From contig CBDCEE010000003.1 of the NCBI GenBank assembly GCA_965215705.1, forward strand, positions 682,001-746,000: a stretch of DNA of 64,000 nt. The letters are read 5' to 3'. The position numbers and the translations under genes were made by a program. The notes under the pieces were generated by a model that saw only the letters and a program-made list of their open reading frames with translations, was not told where the DNA came from and made no database searches. Source of the stretch: JAAXPZ01 sp965215705. GTDB lineage: Bacteria; Campylobacterota; Campylobacteria; Campylobacterales; Sulfurovaceae. This document shows, in pieces, positions 26,518 to 35,285 of this stretch; positions within the stretch are counted from its first letter, which is position 1; every line of letters begins with the position of its first letter.

Positions 26518-27725
26518 TGTTTCTCCCATCGGAGTGTTACTTGTGTACCATGATCCAGCTCTGACTCTACGATGATCTCCATCCCGTAGTGGTCGATGAT
26601 CTTTTTGACGATATTGAGCCCGATACCGAAGCCTCCTTCACTCTCATTGAACCTGCTGTAGCGTTCAAAGATGCTACCCAGCTTCTCTTTATGGATACCG
26701 ATACCACTGTCAGCGATGATCAGAAAACCTTCTCCTAGTGTGATATCGATCACCCCTCCTCTTCTGTTATACTTGATCGCATTGGAGAGTAGGTTATCGA
26801 TCACTCGTGTGATCAAACGCTTATCGATAGTGATCATAGAGGGCACCAGCTCTTTTTGCAAAGTGATACTCTTTGACTGCATCAGTAAACCAAAGTACTC
26901 CAGCCTATTCTCTACCATAGGAAGCAGATCCACTGTTTCATCCTCGATCGGCTTGTTACTCTCCAGTGTTAGAAATTTGAGATCCTCATAGAGGGTGGAT
27001 ACTGTTCTTGCACCGATCTCTATACGGTTGAGTTTTTTGGTATTGGTGCCTGTCATACTCTCTCTGTCCATCATCTCTATGTTGGCTAGGATCGCACTCA
27101 GTGGTGTATTGAGCTCATGCGTGGTATCCTTGATAAAGCGATCCAGGAGCATAATCGAGTTACGCATAGGTCTGACGAACAGCCGAGAGAGATAAACCCC
27201 CAACAACATCAGCAGGACAAGTAGTGGAAGGGCATAAAGCAATATTTTGTTGATCAGTTCCTGATACCAGGCTTTCTCCTCAGGCACCTCTATCACCAGA
27301 TATTTTCCTCCCAAATAGTAGTCATCCAGGATCTTGACCAGATGTATTTTTTCCCCACTGTGGTAGATCACTTCATCCAGGCTTACCTGCACTCCTTTCA
27401 ATGTAGAGAATATCTTCTGATACTCCAGATCATAGATCGCACTCTCAAATCGTGTATCTCTGGGATATCTCTTCTCTTGAGGGTAATGACGGTGCAGCTG
27501 CTTGAGTCTTCTTGCCTGCGTGGAAGCGTACTCCATCATACGTATCCTCTGGTGAGAGAACATCAGCTGCTCCTGGGAGCGATAGTAAAAGTAGCCCAAC
27601 AGACCGGTCAAGAGTAGGACAAAAACCACATAAAGCAGCAGAAAGCGTTTACGGGCTTTGGTATCACTACTTAGATGCGTATCGGTAGCCCTGTTTTTTG
27701 ATACTGACAATCCTGTCCTTTCCAA
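26514..27725 (-). CDS. Sensor histidine kinase
   Basis: A 403-residue kinase with two membrane helices (RFLLLYVVFVLLLTGLLGYF near 28-48; LLYALPLLVLLMLLGVYLS near 165-185) enclosing a periplasmic sensor of about 110 residues. The HisKA box is DTTHELNTPLSAILAN; ATPase boxes are DNLLSNAIKYNRR, DSGIGIHK and GFGIGLNIV. The start is uncertain: the longest form uses TTG 27725 and overlaps the response regulator by 59 nt, and no better start lies before the first helix except TTG 27710. It pairs with the upstream OmpR-type regulator. Confidence 0.85.
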   Translation of the reverse strand: MERTGLSVSKNRATDTHLSSDTKARKRFLLLYVVFVLLLTGLLGYFYYRSQEQLMFSHQRIRMMEYASTQARRLKQLHRHYPQEKRYPRDTRFESAIYDLEYQKIFSTLKGVQVSLDEVIYHSGEKIHLVKILDDYYLGGKYLVIEVPEEKAWYQELINKILLYALPLLVLLMLLGVYLSRLFVRPMRNSIMLLDRFIKDTTHELNTPLSAILANIEMMDRESMTGTNTKKLNRIEIGARTVSTLYEDLKFLTLESNKPIEDETVDLLPMVENRLEYFGLLMQSKSITLQKELVPSMITIDKRLITRVIDNLLSNAIKYNRRGGVIDITLGEGFLIIADSGIGIHKEKLGSIFERYSRFNESEGGFGIGLNIVKKIIDHYGMEIIVESELDHGTQVTLRWEKQ

Positions 27726-28341
27726 TGATCTTACGCAGATTCTTAATATAAGTTCTCAGTGAAGCATCACTTGACTCTTCGTCATAACTCCAGAGCACTT
27801 CAAATATCCTCTCATGGGAAAGCACCTCTCCTGAGGATTGAAGGAAAAGTTTGAGTAACTTGGACTCTTTCACTCCCAGTTGATAGGGTTTTTTTTCCAC
27901 TAAGAGTGTACTATTCTTGGTATCGTAGGCTATCTGTTCATCGATCTCTATGAACTCTCTCTCTTCATGATAAAAGTTCCTTTTGAGCAGTGTTTCTACA
28001 CGGATCAGAAGCTCTTTGAGTGCAAAAGGTTTACGAATATAATCATCACATCCACTCTCAAATCCCTGCTCCAGATCATCCACACTATTGAGCGAAGTGA
28101 TATAGATCGCTGGTGCTTTCACCCCTTGGTCTCTGGCACTTTTGAGTACCTCAAACCCATCGATACCTGGTGTATTAACATCCAGAAGCAGTAGATCAAA
28201 ATGATCCTCATAGAGCTTATCCTGTGCTTCATATCCCTCGTAGGTACTCTCTACTCCATACCCTTGTTCTTCCAGATACTCACAGATCGTCTCATTGAGA
28301 TTGGCATCGTCTTCCAGCAATAATATCTTTGGCTTAGGCAT
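27667..28341 (-). CDS. OmpR-family response regulator
   Basis: A 224-residue regulator with receiver acidic pair LLLEDDANLNE, phospho-acceptor Asp in LLLLDVNTPGIDG (about residue 54), switch Thr in YITSL, Lys in IRKPFALKEL, and a winged helix ending IKKQGYRYASK. It is closely similar to the regulator at 8.2 kb (shared LEDD, LLDxNTPG, RKPF). It is the first gene of the regulator-kinase-cytochrome unit and diverges from the phosphate permease gene. Confidence 0.92.
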   Translation of the reverse strand: MPKPKILLLEDDANLNETICEYLEEQGYGVESTYEGYEAQDKLYEDHFDLLLLDVNTPGIDGFEVLKSARDQGVKAPAIYITSLNSVDDLEQGFESGCDDYIRKPFALKELLIRVETLLKRNFYHEEREFIEIDEQIAYDTKNSTLLVEKKPYQLGVKESKLLKLFLQSSGEVLSHERIFEVLWSYDEESSDASLRTYIKNLRKIIGKDRIVSIKKQGYRYASK

Positions 28342-28488
28342 TCTTTCTCTCCAAAAAAGTGATACTATTATTATAGTAGATGATTATTAATAATGGTTTC
28401 AATCATTTTACTATTTTCTGCCCATTTCGCTTATTCAACTAAGAGAAATAGAGATATAATTTCACTATCAAAACAAAGGGTTCTTCGT

Positions 28489-30120
28489 ATGGAAATACAA
28501 ACGATCAAAAAGATGGAAAAAGAAGCAATAAAGGGTAGTAGATTTGATTTTGCAAGGCTAGGATTTGCACTGCTTTTCATAGTAGCGGTATTGATCTACA
28601 GCTCCTCTACTTCTGGTGGTGTCCCTAACAGCATCTTCCTCTCTATCGCCGCACTTTTTGGTGCCTATATGGCGATGAACATCGGTGCCAACGATGTCGC
28701 CAACAATGTAGGTCCCGCTGTCGGATCCAAAGCACTCACCATGGGTGGAGCGATCGTGATCGCCGCTGTCTTTGAGGCTGGTGGAGCCTTTATCGCTGGG
28801 GGTGAAGTGGTCAAAACGATCAAAAAAGGTATCATCGATATCTCTATGTTTGGTGGTGATACCAATGCCTTCATCTGGGCAATGATGGCAGCACTCCTTG
28901 CTGCTGCACTCTGGTTGAACTTTGCTACCTATGTAAAAGCCCCCGTCTCTACCACACACTCTATCGTCGGTGGCGTCATGGGTGCAGGTATCGCAGCAGC
29001 TGGATTTGGGATCGTCGCCTGGGGTACGATGGGCAAGATCGCTGCTTCCTGGATCATCTCTCCTGTATTGGGTGGAGTCATTGCAGCTATCTTCCTCCTC
29101 TCTATCAAAAAAACCATCGTCTATAAGGAAGACAAGATCGCAGCAGCCACCAAGTGGGTTCCTGTCTTTGTCGCGATCATGTCCTGGGCTTTTGTCACCT
29201 ATCTCACACTCAAAGGGCTCAAAAAGATCTGGCCAAAGATCGTCGCTCTGCTCTCTTTTCTACCCCATGACAAAAAACCCTCTTTTCTTGTTGCTGGCAT
29301 TTTTGGACTGATCGTCGCAGTGTTCATTTATCTCATCATCCGATCTGTTATCGCTAAAAAAGCCGGAGAGATGGAGAACAGCAGAGCAGGTGTCAATGTT
29401 CTCTTTACCGTACCACTGATCTTTGCTGCGGCACTACTGAGCTTTGCCCATGGTGCCAATGATGTCGCCAATGCCATTGGACCATTGGCAGCGATCAATG
29501 ATGCAGTACTCAGTGGGGGTATCAACTCCAAGGCAGGGATACCATTCTGGGTCATGGGTGTAGGTGCGCTGGGTATCGCCATCGGTCTGGCACTCTATGG
29601 CCCCAAACTGATCAAAACTGTCGGTTCGGAGATCACTGAACTGGATCAGATGCGTGCCTTCTCTGTAGCAATGGCTGCAGCGATCACCGTGATCATCGCT
29701 TCACAGTTAGGTCTACCTGTCAGCTCTACCCATATTGCTGTAGGTGGTATCTTTGGTGTAGGCTTCCTCCGTGAATATCTGGACTCCACCACCATGGAAG
29801 AGAAGATCGAGCGCAGAGAAGAGAAGCTTATCGATGAGCAAAAACAGCTCAAAGCACTCAACGCTGAGCTCAATGACATGCAAAGCAAAGAGACCAAAGC
29901 GAAAGCAGATTATGAGCGTATCGTAGAACTCTATCGACTCATAGATGAAGAAGAGTCTACGTTAAAATCTGCCAAGAAGAAACTCAAGTCCGCCAAGAAA
30001 AAGAAATATGTCAAACGAGATGCCGTCAAAAAGATCATCGCAGCATGGGTCATCACAGTCCCGGCAGCTGCTTCATTGTCAGCACTTATCTACTTTGTGA
30101 TCAGAGGTATCTCTCTCTAG
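28489..30120 (+). CDS. pit: PiT-family inorganic phosphate permease with coiled-coil insert
   Basis: Start at 28489, preceded by AAAGGG; an upstream ATG at 28393 has no such signal. The 543-residue transporter has the two PiT repeats with signatures GANDVANNVGPAVGSKALT and GANDVANAIGPLAAIND, and about 12 membrane helices, for phosphate uptake coupled to H+ or Na+. A charged helix (EEKIERREEKLIDEQKQL through SAKKKKYVKRDAVKK, about 80 residues) sits before the last membrane helix and should form a cytoplasmic coiled coil. No PhoU gene is adjacent, so the insert could have a regulatory role (inference). Confidence 0.9.
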   Translation: MEIQTIKKMEKEAIKGSRFDFARLGFALLFIVAVLIYSSSTSGGVPNSIFLSIAALFGAYMAMNIGANDVANNVGPAVGSKALTMGGAIVIAAVFEAGGAFIAGGEVVKTIKKGIIDISMFGGDTNAFIWAMMAALLAAALWLNFATYVKAPVSTTHSIVGGVMGAGIAAAGFGIVAWGTMGKIAASWIISPVLGGVIAAIFLLSIKKTIVYKEDKIAAATKWVPVFVAIMSWAFVTYLTLKGLKKIWPKIVALLSFLPHDKKPSFLVAGIFGLIVAVFIYLIIRSVIAKKAGEMENSRAGVNVLFTVPLIFAAALLSFAHGANDVANAIGPLAAINDAVLSGGINSKAGIPFWVMGVGALGIAIGLALYGPKLIKTVGSEITELDQMRAFSVAMAAAITVIIASQLGLPVSSTHIAVGGIFGVGFLREYLDSTTMEEKIERREEKLIDEQKQLKALNAELNDMQSKETKAKADYERIVELYRLIDEEESTLKSAKKKLKSAKKKKYVKRDAVKKIIAAWVITVPAAASLSALIYFVIRGISL

Positions 30121-30126
30121 AATTTT

Positions 30127-30160
30127 AAATGTCTTAGTTTTTCATAGAATTAAGACATTT
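30127..30160 (+). terminator. Stem-loop after the phosphate permease gene
   Basis: AAATGTCTTA and TAAGACATTT pair perfectly over 10 bp, with a 14-nt loop, beginning 6 bp after the stop. The T-rich end of the right arm partly serves as the U tract. Confidence 0.6.
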
Positions 30161-30256
30161 CCTCTCCAAATTAAGCTTTCTTTTGTTATGATCCGGTTTT
30201 ATTACAAGATGTGATAAGAATTATCATTTAAAATTATAACTAAAAGGAGTACCTTC

Positions 30257-31258
30257 ATGGACGGACAACCAGAAAGTATCGAACTCAACAGACTCAAATT
30301 CTATCCTATTATGATGTTTGCCATCGTAATGGGGATCAGCGGACTCACTATTGCCTATCAGAAAGCAGCAGAATTCATCGGCATGCCACATGCAATCGGC
30401 CATTATATGATGTATATATCACTGGGGCTTTTTGCCTTCATCTCATTGGTTTATCTCGCCAAACTACTTCGCTATCCAAAAGCAGTGATGAGCGAGTGGA
30501 AGCACCCTGTACGGATCAACTTTTTCTCGGCCATCTCTATCTCCATGCTCATGCTGGCGATTATCACCAGACCAGAGTACCACACTATGGGTGCATGGTT
30601 TTGGTATGTAGGTACTGCAATGCACACCTATATGACCCTCTATACCATCACTTTTTGGATCGGTCATAACCAAGAGATCGCTCACTCCAACCCTGCATGG
30701 TTCATCCCTATCGTCGGTAACGTACTTATCCCTGTAGCAGGTGTGGGTCTTGCATCCAAAATGGTACTCATATACTACTTCAGCATTGGGCTTTTCTTTT
30801 GGATCATTTTTCTAGCAGTGATTATGAATCGTATCATCTTTCATCATCAGCTTGCGCAGAAGTTTCTCCCTACACTCTTTATCATGCTTGCACCACCGGC
30901 TGTGGCCTTTATCGCCTACTTCAAACTCTATCATACTATTGATATGTTTGCACATTTTCTTTTCTCGATCGCACTCTTCTTTACCTTTATGCTGGCATTT
31001 ATGTTTAGACAGTTCTTGGGATTGAAGTTTTTTATCTCTTGGTGGGCATTTATTTTCCCACTCGCATCCATGGCGATTGCTGCTATGGTCATGTACCACA
31101 AAATGCATGATAGCTTCTCTCTCTACCTCTCCTATACCATGATGGGGATTGCTACACTGATGACGCTTGCCGTGGGCACTCTACCAGACAATAGCACATA
31201 TGTACTCTACCAGACAATAGCACATATGTTTAAGCATGAGATCTGTATCCAGGAGTAG
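30257..31258 (+). CDS. TDT/SLAC1-family transporter (TehA-like)
   Basis: A 333-residue protein of about ten membrane helices with the TDT-family opening (FYPIMMFAIVMGISGLTIAYQKA) and central IPIVGNVLIPVAGVGLAS. The family exports tellurite or dicarboxylates or conducts anions such as sulfite; the substrate here is unknown. RBS AAGGAG is well placed. The last codons cross a perfect 26-bp tandem duplication (31178-31229). With a single copy in the same flanks the protein would stop after PDNSTYV, so the C-terminus LYQTIAHMFKHEICIQE depends on both copies. Confidence 0.87.
   Translation: MDGQPESIELNRLKFYPIMMFAIVMGISGLTIAYQKAAEFIGMPHAIGHYMMYISLGLFAFISLVYLAKLLRYPKAVMSEWKHPVRINFFSAISISMLMLAIITRPEYHTMGAWFWYVGTAMHTYMTLYTITFWIGHNQEIAHSNPAWFIPIVGNVLIPVAGVGLASKMVLIYYFSIGLFFWIIFLAVIMNRIIFHHQLAQKFLPTLFIMLAPPAVAFIAYFKLYHTIDMFAHFLFSIALFFTFMLAFMFRQFLGLKFFISWWAFIFPLASMAIAAMVMYHKMHDSFSLYLSYTMMGIATLMTLAVGTLPDNSTYVLYQTIAHMFKHEICIQE
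31178..31229 (+). repeat. Perfect 26-bp tandem duplication inside a CDS
   Basis: ACTCTACCAGACAATAGCAC plus ATATGT occurs twice with no spacer. The unit is not a multiple of three, so gain or loss of one copy changes the frame of the transporter C-terminus. Confidence 0.95.
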
Positions 31259-31267
31259 ATAGCCTTT

Positions 31268-31295
31268 CCCTTTCCAAAGAACTATTTGGAAAGGG
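31268..31295 (+). terminator. Strong terminator-type hairpin
   Basis: CCCTTTCCAAA and TTTGGAAAGGG form a perfect 11-bp stem around GAACTA, starting 10 bp after the transporter stop and followed by ACTCTTTTGG. Confidence 0.75.
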
Positions 31296-31449
31296 ACTCT
31301 TTTGGATGAAGCCACTCCCCCATCCAGAATAATCCAAAATATATTATATCAGCATATATAAGCTCTTCTATAGATGCCCAGGAGTACAATTCCATCAAAA
31401 TGGATTCAAATACTAAAACATTACTCCATATTATATCTCAGGGGCATCT

Positions 31450-32451
31450 ATGTATACCAGATTAGTGACCTACTTTCCAGGAATAAGTATCTCTGTTCTT
31501 ATTGCTTTGCTCGCTTTATGGGGCTCTGCCTATATACCACTGGGTGCAGTCGCATTGGCGATCATTCTTGGCATCTTACTAGGTAACATGACCTCTGTTC
31601 CTAGTTATGGTACAAAAGGTATCGCTTTTAGTGAGAAACATTTGCTCTCGCTGGCCATTGCCCTTATGGGCGTCAACTTGGATTTCCAAGTCTTACAAAA
31701 ACTGGGCTGGCAATCCATCCTGCTTGTGATCATAGCGATGGCCATCACTATCTTTACCGCACTGCTACTGGCAAAACTGTTCCATTTTGATAAACGCTTT
31801 GCTCTGTTGTTGGGTATAGGAAACGGCGTATGTGGCAGCTCTGCTATCGTAGCCACAGAGCAGGTCATAGGTGCCAGAAAAGAGGATGTAGCACTCTCCA
31901 TCGCTATCGTCAACTTCCTCGGTACCATCGGTATCTTCCTGCTTCCCTTTCTCTCTGTGAGCCTTTTACACTTTTCAGATATCCACAGCGGCATCCTTGC
32001 CGGCAATACACTGCAAGCAGTCGGTCAAGTGCTTGCAGCAGGTTTTTCAATCAGTGATACAGCAGGGCAGACAGCCACACTGATCAAAATGACCAGAATA
32101 CTCATGCTCTTTCCCCTACTGATGCTATTGGTCTATACGGCATCTGTATCCAGAAAAAAGCGTACCGAGCTGGATCTGGAGCATATCAAAAAGCCTGCCT
32201 TTCCTTTGTTTATCATAGGCTTTGTTCTCTTCTCATTGGTACCTTCATTCAATCTCCTCCCCGAAGCATACATCAAGCTTCTCTCAATGACAAGCCACTA
32301 CCTTCTCGTCACAGCTATGGCAGCCATAGGACTCAAGATCACCTTCAAAACCATTCTTCAAAATGGCAAATTGGCACTGGGGATCGGCAGCATGATCTTT
32401 CTGGTACAGATACTCTTTAGCAGCATCGCAATACTGCTATTTTTCAACTAA
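31450..32451 (+). CDS. YeiH/UPF0324-family membrane protein, putative sulfate/anion exporter
   Basis: A 333-residue protein of about ten membrane helices with UPF0324 marks: IILGILLGNM, LLSLAIALMGVNLDFQVL and LGIGNGVCGSSAIVATEQVIGA. YeiH-type proteins are described as putative sulfate or sulfite exporters; direct evidence is limited. It is followed 18 bp later by a SulP permease, so the two probably form an operon handling sulfur oxyanions or bicarbonate. Confidence 0.85.
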   Translation: MYTRLVTYFPGISISVLIALLALWGSAYIPLGAVALAIILGILLGNMTSVPSYGTKGIAFSEKHLLSLAIALMGVNLDFQVLQKLGWQSILLVIIAMAITIFTALLLAKLFHFDKRFALLLGIGNGVCGSSAIVATEQVIGARKEDVALSIAIVNFLGTIGIFLLPFLSVSLLHFSDIHSGILAGNTLQAVGQVLAAGFSISDTAGQTATLIKMTRILMLFPLLMLLVYTASVSRKKRTELDLEHIKKPAFPLFIIGFVLFSLVPSFNLLPEAYIKLLSMTSHYLLVTAMAAIGLKITFKTILQNGKLALGIGSMIFLVQILFSSIAILLFFN

Positions 32452-32469
32452 ATAAAGGTTTATACAACT

Positions 32470-34011
32470 ATGCAACTAAAACAAAATCTCTTTGGCGGTC
32501 TTACCGCCGCTGTAGTAGCACTTCCACTTGGCTTGGCATTTGGTGTTGCCAGTGGACTCGGGCCCACTGCCGGTATCTACGGTGCCATCATACTTGGATT
32601 TTTTGCTTCTCTTCTGGGCGGTACACCTACCCAGATCTCTGGACCTACCGGTCCTATGACAGTGGTCATGGCATCAGCTGTCATTACACTGCACCATGAT
32701 ATCCGCCTCATTGCTACCACCATCATCCTTGCCGGTCTGTTTCAGATACTTTTTGGCATGTTTAAACTGGGAAAATTTGTCAGATACATTCCTTACCCCG
32801 TTATATCGGGATTTATGAGTGGTATTGGGATTATTATTATCGTACTTCAAATCAACCCCTATCTGGGCTTAACCAGTGATGCCTCTGTGATACATACCCT
32901 GATCAATCTTCCCTCAAAACTAACACAGATCAATCTCTCTGCCTTTCTTTTGGCAACAGTCACCCTTCTCATCGTACTCTTCACCCCTCAAAAAATAGCA
33001 AAGGTCATACCCACACCACTGATCGCACTTTTTCTCTTGACCCCGCTTAGTATGCTTCTGGGTCTGGATGTGAAAACGATTGGAGAGATTCCAAGTTCAC
33101 TGCCCAGCATGGTGATGCCTACATTGGATCTGGAACATTACAGAACCATCATCACCTTGGGCTTTACACTTGCGATACTCGGTACGCTGGATACACTATT
33201 GACCTCTATTGTCGCAGACTCCATCACACACACGAAACACAAGCCAAACAAGGAGCTTATCGGTCAAGGTATAGGCAATGCTCTCTGTGGGCTTTTCGGT
33301 GCGATCCCAGGAGCGGGAGCCACCATGCGAACCGTGATCAATGTAAAAAGTGGCGGCACCCATCGCCTCTCAGGGATCATCCACAGCCTCACGCTGCTGT
33401 TGGTTATCATATTCCTTGCACCCATCGCGTCTAAAATACCTATGGCAGTGCTCGCAGGTATTCTCATCAAAGTAGGTATCGATATCTTGGATTATCGCTT
33501 TTTGAAGATATGGAAAGAGAGCCCGCGTAGTGACCTCAGTGTGATGATGGTTGTTTTCCTGACCACTGTTTTTATCGATCTGATTACGGCTGTTGGTGTG
33601 GGGATACTGCTTGCTTCTCTCCTCATCGTCTACAGAATCACCAGAGAGACTCAGGTTGTCTTGGAAAGCGGGACTACTTCCAATACCCAATACACTTTGG
33701 ACGAAAATACCTATCTTCTCAGGATCGATGGCGCATTCTTTTTTGGTTCCAGTGCTGCATTTGAAGAAAGGGCAGCCTCCATACTAGATACCAAACGCTT
33801 CATCATTGATATTACGCATGTACCTTTTGTCGACTTGACTGCGATCTTTACACTCAAAGATTTGGTAAGCAAACTTAAGGAGTTGGATATCGAAGTGCTC
33901 ATCATAGCAAAAGAAAATGATATAAAACAACTAAAAAAACTCAACAAAACAGGTGTTTTCAATGCAGTCTCTTTTTATACTGATATCAGTGAGGTACAGT
34001 GCGTCTCTTAA
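32470..34011 (+). CDS. SulP-family anion permease with STAS domain
   Basis: A 513-residue transporter. The membrane part (about residues 1-390) has GLTAAVVALPLGLAFGVASG and TQISGPTGPMTVVMA, both SulP hallmarks. A C-terminal STAS domain (about 410-505) contains YLLRIDGAFFFGSSAAFEER and FIIDITHVPFVDLTA. SulP proteins carry sulfate, bicarbonate or other anions; the bicarbonate (BicA-like) and sulfate types cannot be told apart here. RBS AAAGG lies before the ATG. Confidence 0.9.
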   Translation: MQLKQNLFGGLTAAVVALPLGLAFGVASGLGPTAGIYGAIILGFFASLLGGTPTQISGPTGPMTVVMASAVITLHHDIRLIATTIILAGLFQILFGMFKLGKFVRYIPYPVISGFMSGIGIIIIVLQINPYLGLTSDASVIHTLINLPSKLTQINLSAFLLATVTLLIVLFTPQKIAKVIPTPLIALFLLTPLSMLLGLDVKTIGEIPSSLPSMVMPTLDLEHYRTIITLGFTLAILGTLDTLLTSIVADSITHTKHKPNKELIGQGIGNALCGLFGAIPGAGATMRTVINVKSGGTHRLSGIIHSLTLLLVIIFLAPIASKIPMAVLAGILIKVGIDILDYRFLKIWKESPRSDLSVMMVVFLTTVFIDLITAVGVGILLASLLIVYRITRETQVVLESGTTSNTQYTLDENTYLLRIDGAFFFGSSAAFEERAASILDTKRFIIDITHVPFVDLTAIFTLKDLVSKLKELDIEVLIIAKENDIKQLKKLNKTGVFNAVSFYTDISEVQCVS

Positions 34012-34075
34012 CATAGTTCCAGCTTATTTGTATTATAATACAAAAGAATAAATACTCTGTTCTAAAGGGATGATA

Positions 34076-34543
34076 ATGCAATTTATATTCGGTCTGATCA
34101 TAGGTATAGTAACTACTGGAATCGCGGTATGGATACTCATGCCAAAACTGATGATCTTTACCCAAAAAAGCAGCATGGATTATGATAGTACGCTGGCAGC
34201 ACTTCAGGAAGAAGCTAAAAAAGTGGGCTGGAATGTTCCCCATGTGTATGACATGAAAAAATCTTTTGAAAAAACAGGTGCTACTGATGTAGAACGTATG
34301 CATGTCATTTCACTAGGCAATGGCAAACATGCCTATGCAATCGTCAAAAATGACGCAGACAAGAATATCTTGGCGATGATGCCTTTTAGACTCGGGGTGT
34401 ATGAGGATAAAAAAGGAGATGTCTATTTCACCGGTGCCAATATGGGGATCATGAGCAAAATGTTTGGTGGCAATGTGGATCGTGTTATGGGAGCCTCTGC
34501 CAAAGAGCTGGAAGTAGCTTTCAAAAGTATCGCTGCTACATAA
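34076..34543 (+). CDS. Membrane-anchored DUF302 protein
   Basis: Start at 34076, because AAAGGG is 6 nt upstream; the ATG at 34070 is too close to it. The 155-residue protein has one N-terminal helix (FIFGLIIGIVTTGIAVWIL) and a DUF302 domain (TLAALQEEAKKVGWNV; HVISLGNGKHAYAIVKND; MPFRLGVYEDKKGDVYF). The function of DUF302 is unknown. A second DUF302 protein lies at 58.8 kb. Its stop codon overlaps the end of the convergent TSUP gene by 8 bp. Confidence 0.82.
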   Translation: MQFIFGLIIGIVTTGIAVWILMPKLMIFTQKSSMDYDSTLAALQEEAKKVGWNVPHVYDMKKSFEKTGATDVERMHVISLGNGKHAYAIVKNDADKNILAMMPFRLGVYEDKKGDVYFTGANMGIMSKMFGGNVDRVMGASAKELEVAFKSIAAT

Positions 34544-35285
34544 AGAGCAGTTTCCCGATCGTAGCACCCACTACGACCAGGAAAAAAACCCGGATGAACT
34601 TCACCTCTCTTTTACTCACCATTGTAGAGCCGATATAGGCACCCAGTATCTGCCCCACACCCATCACCAGCCCTATCGTCCAGATCACCAGTCCCGCATA
34701 GACGAACAAGACCAGTGAAACCACATTGCTGGTGAAGTTGAACAGCTTGGTCTGTGCTGTTGCCTGCTTGAGATCCAGCCCCAGCATCAGGATCAGTGCC
34801 ATCGTCCAGAAACTCCCTGTCCCAGGGCCGAAAAACCCATCATAAAATCCCAGCAGCAGTCCAAAGAGTAGGTAAAAGAGCTTTTCACCCATCACGGCAT
34901 GCTTCTCCATACTGCCCAGATCAGGAGAGAAGAGTGTATAGAGAAAGATCAGTACCAGCATCACCACGATGGTACTCTCCAGCGCATCTGCGGGAAAGTA
35001 CTGCACCAGCAGTGTACCCGTCGCTGCCCCGATAAAAGTAAAGAGTACACCCATCATGAGCTCTTTGGGTTTGAGCATGCCCTTTTGGGCATAATTCACT
35101 GCTGCGGTAAAGCTGCCAAACGTACTCTGAAATTTGTTGGTTGCCAGTGCCTGATGCGGAGGGATACCCGCTGCCAGCAGTGCAGGCAGTGCGATCGTCC
35201 CACCACCCCCGGCGATAGAGTCCACAAAACCAGCCAATCCTCCCACAAGAAACAGTAGAAAGAGTGTGAGCAGATCGATCTCCAT
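34536..35285 (-). CDS. TSUP/TauE-SafE family permease
   Basis: A 249-residue protein with about eight membrane helices and the TSUP pattern GGLAGFVDSIAGGGGTIALPALLAAGIPPHQALATNK in the first 65 residues, repeated as GFYDGFFGPGTGSFWTMALI. The family moves sulfite, sulfoacetate or related organosulfur anions. Its ATG shares one base with the stop of the upstream dehydrogenase gene (TGATG). Confidence 0.88.
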   Translation of the reverse strand: MEIDLLTLFLLFLVGGLAGFVDSIAGGGGTIALPALLAAGIPPHQALATNKFQSTFGSFTAAVNYAQKGMLKPKELMMGVLFTFIGAATGTLLVQYFPADALESTIVVMLVLIFLYTLFSPDLGSMEKHAVMGEKLFYLLFGLLLGFYDGFFGPGTGSFWTMALILMLGLDLKQATAQTKLFNFTSNVVSLVLFVYAGLVIWTIGLVMGVGQILGAYIGSTMVSKREVKFIRVFFLVVVGATIGKLLFM

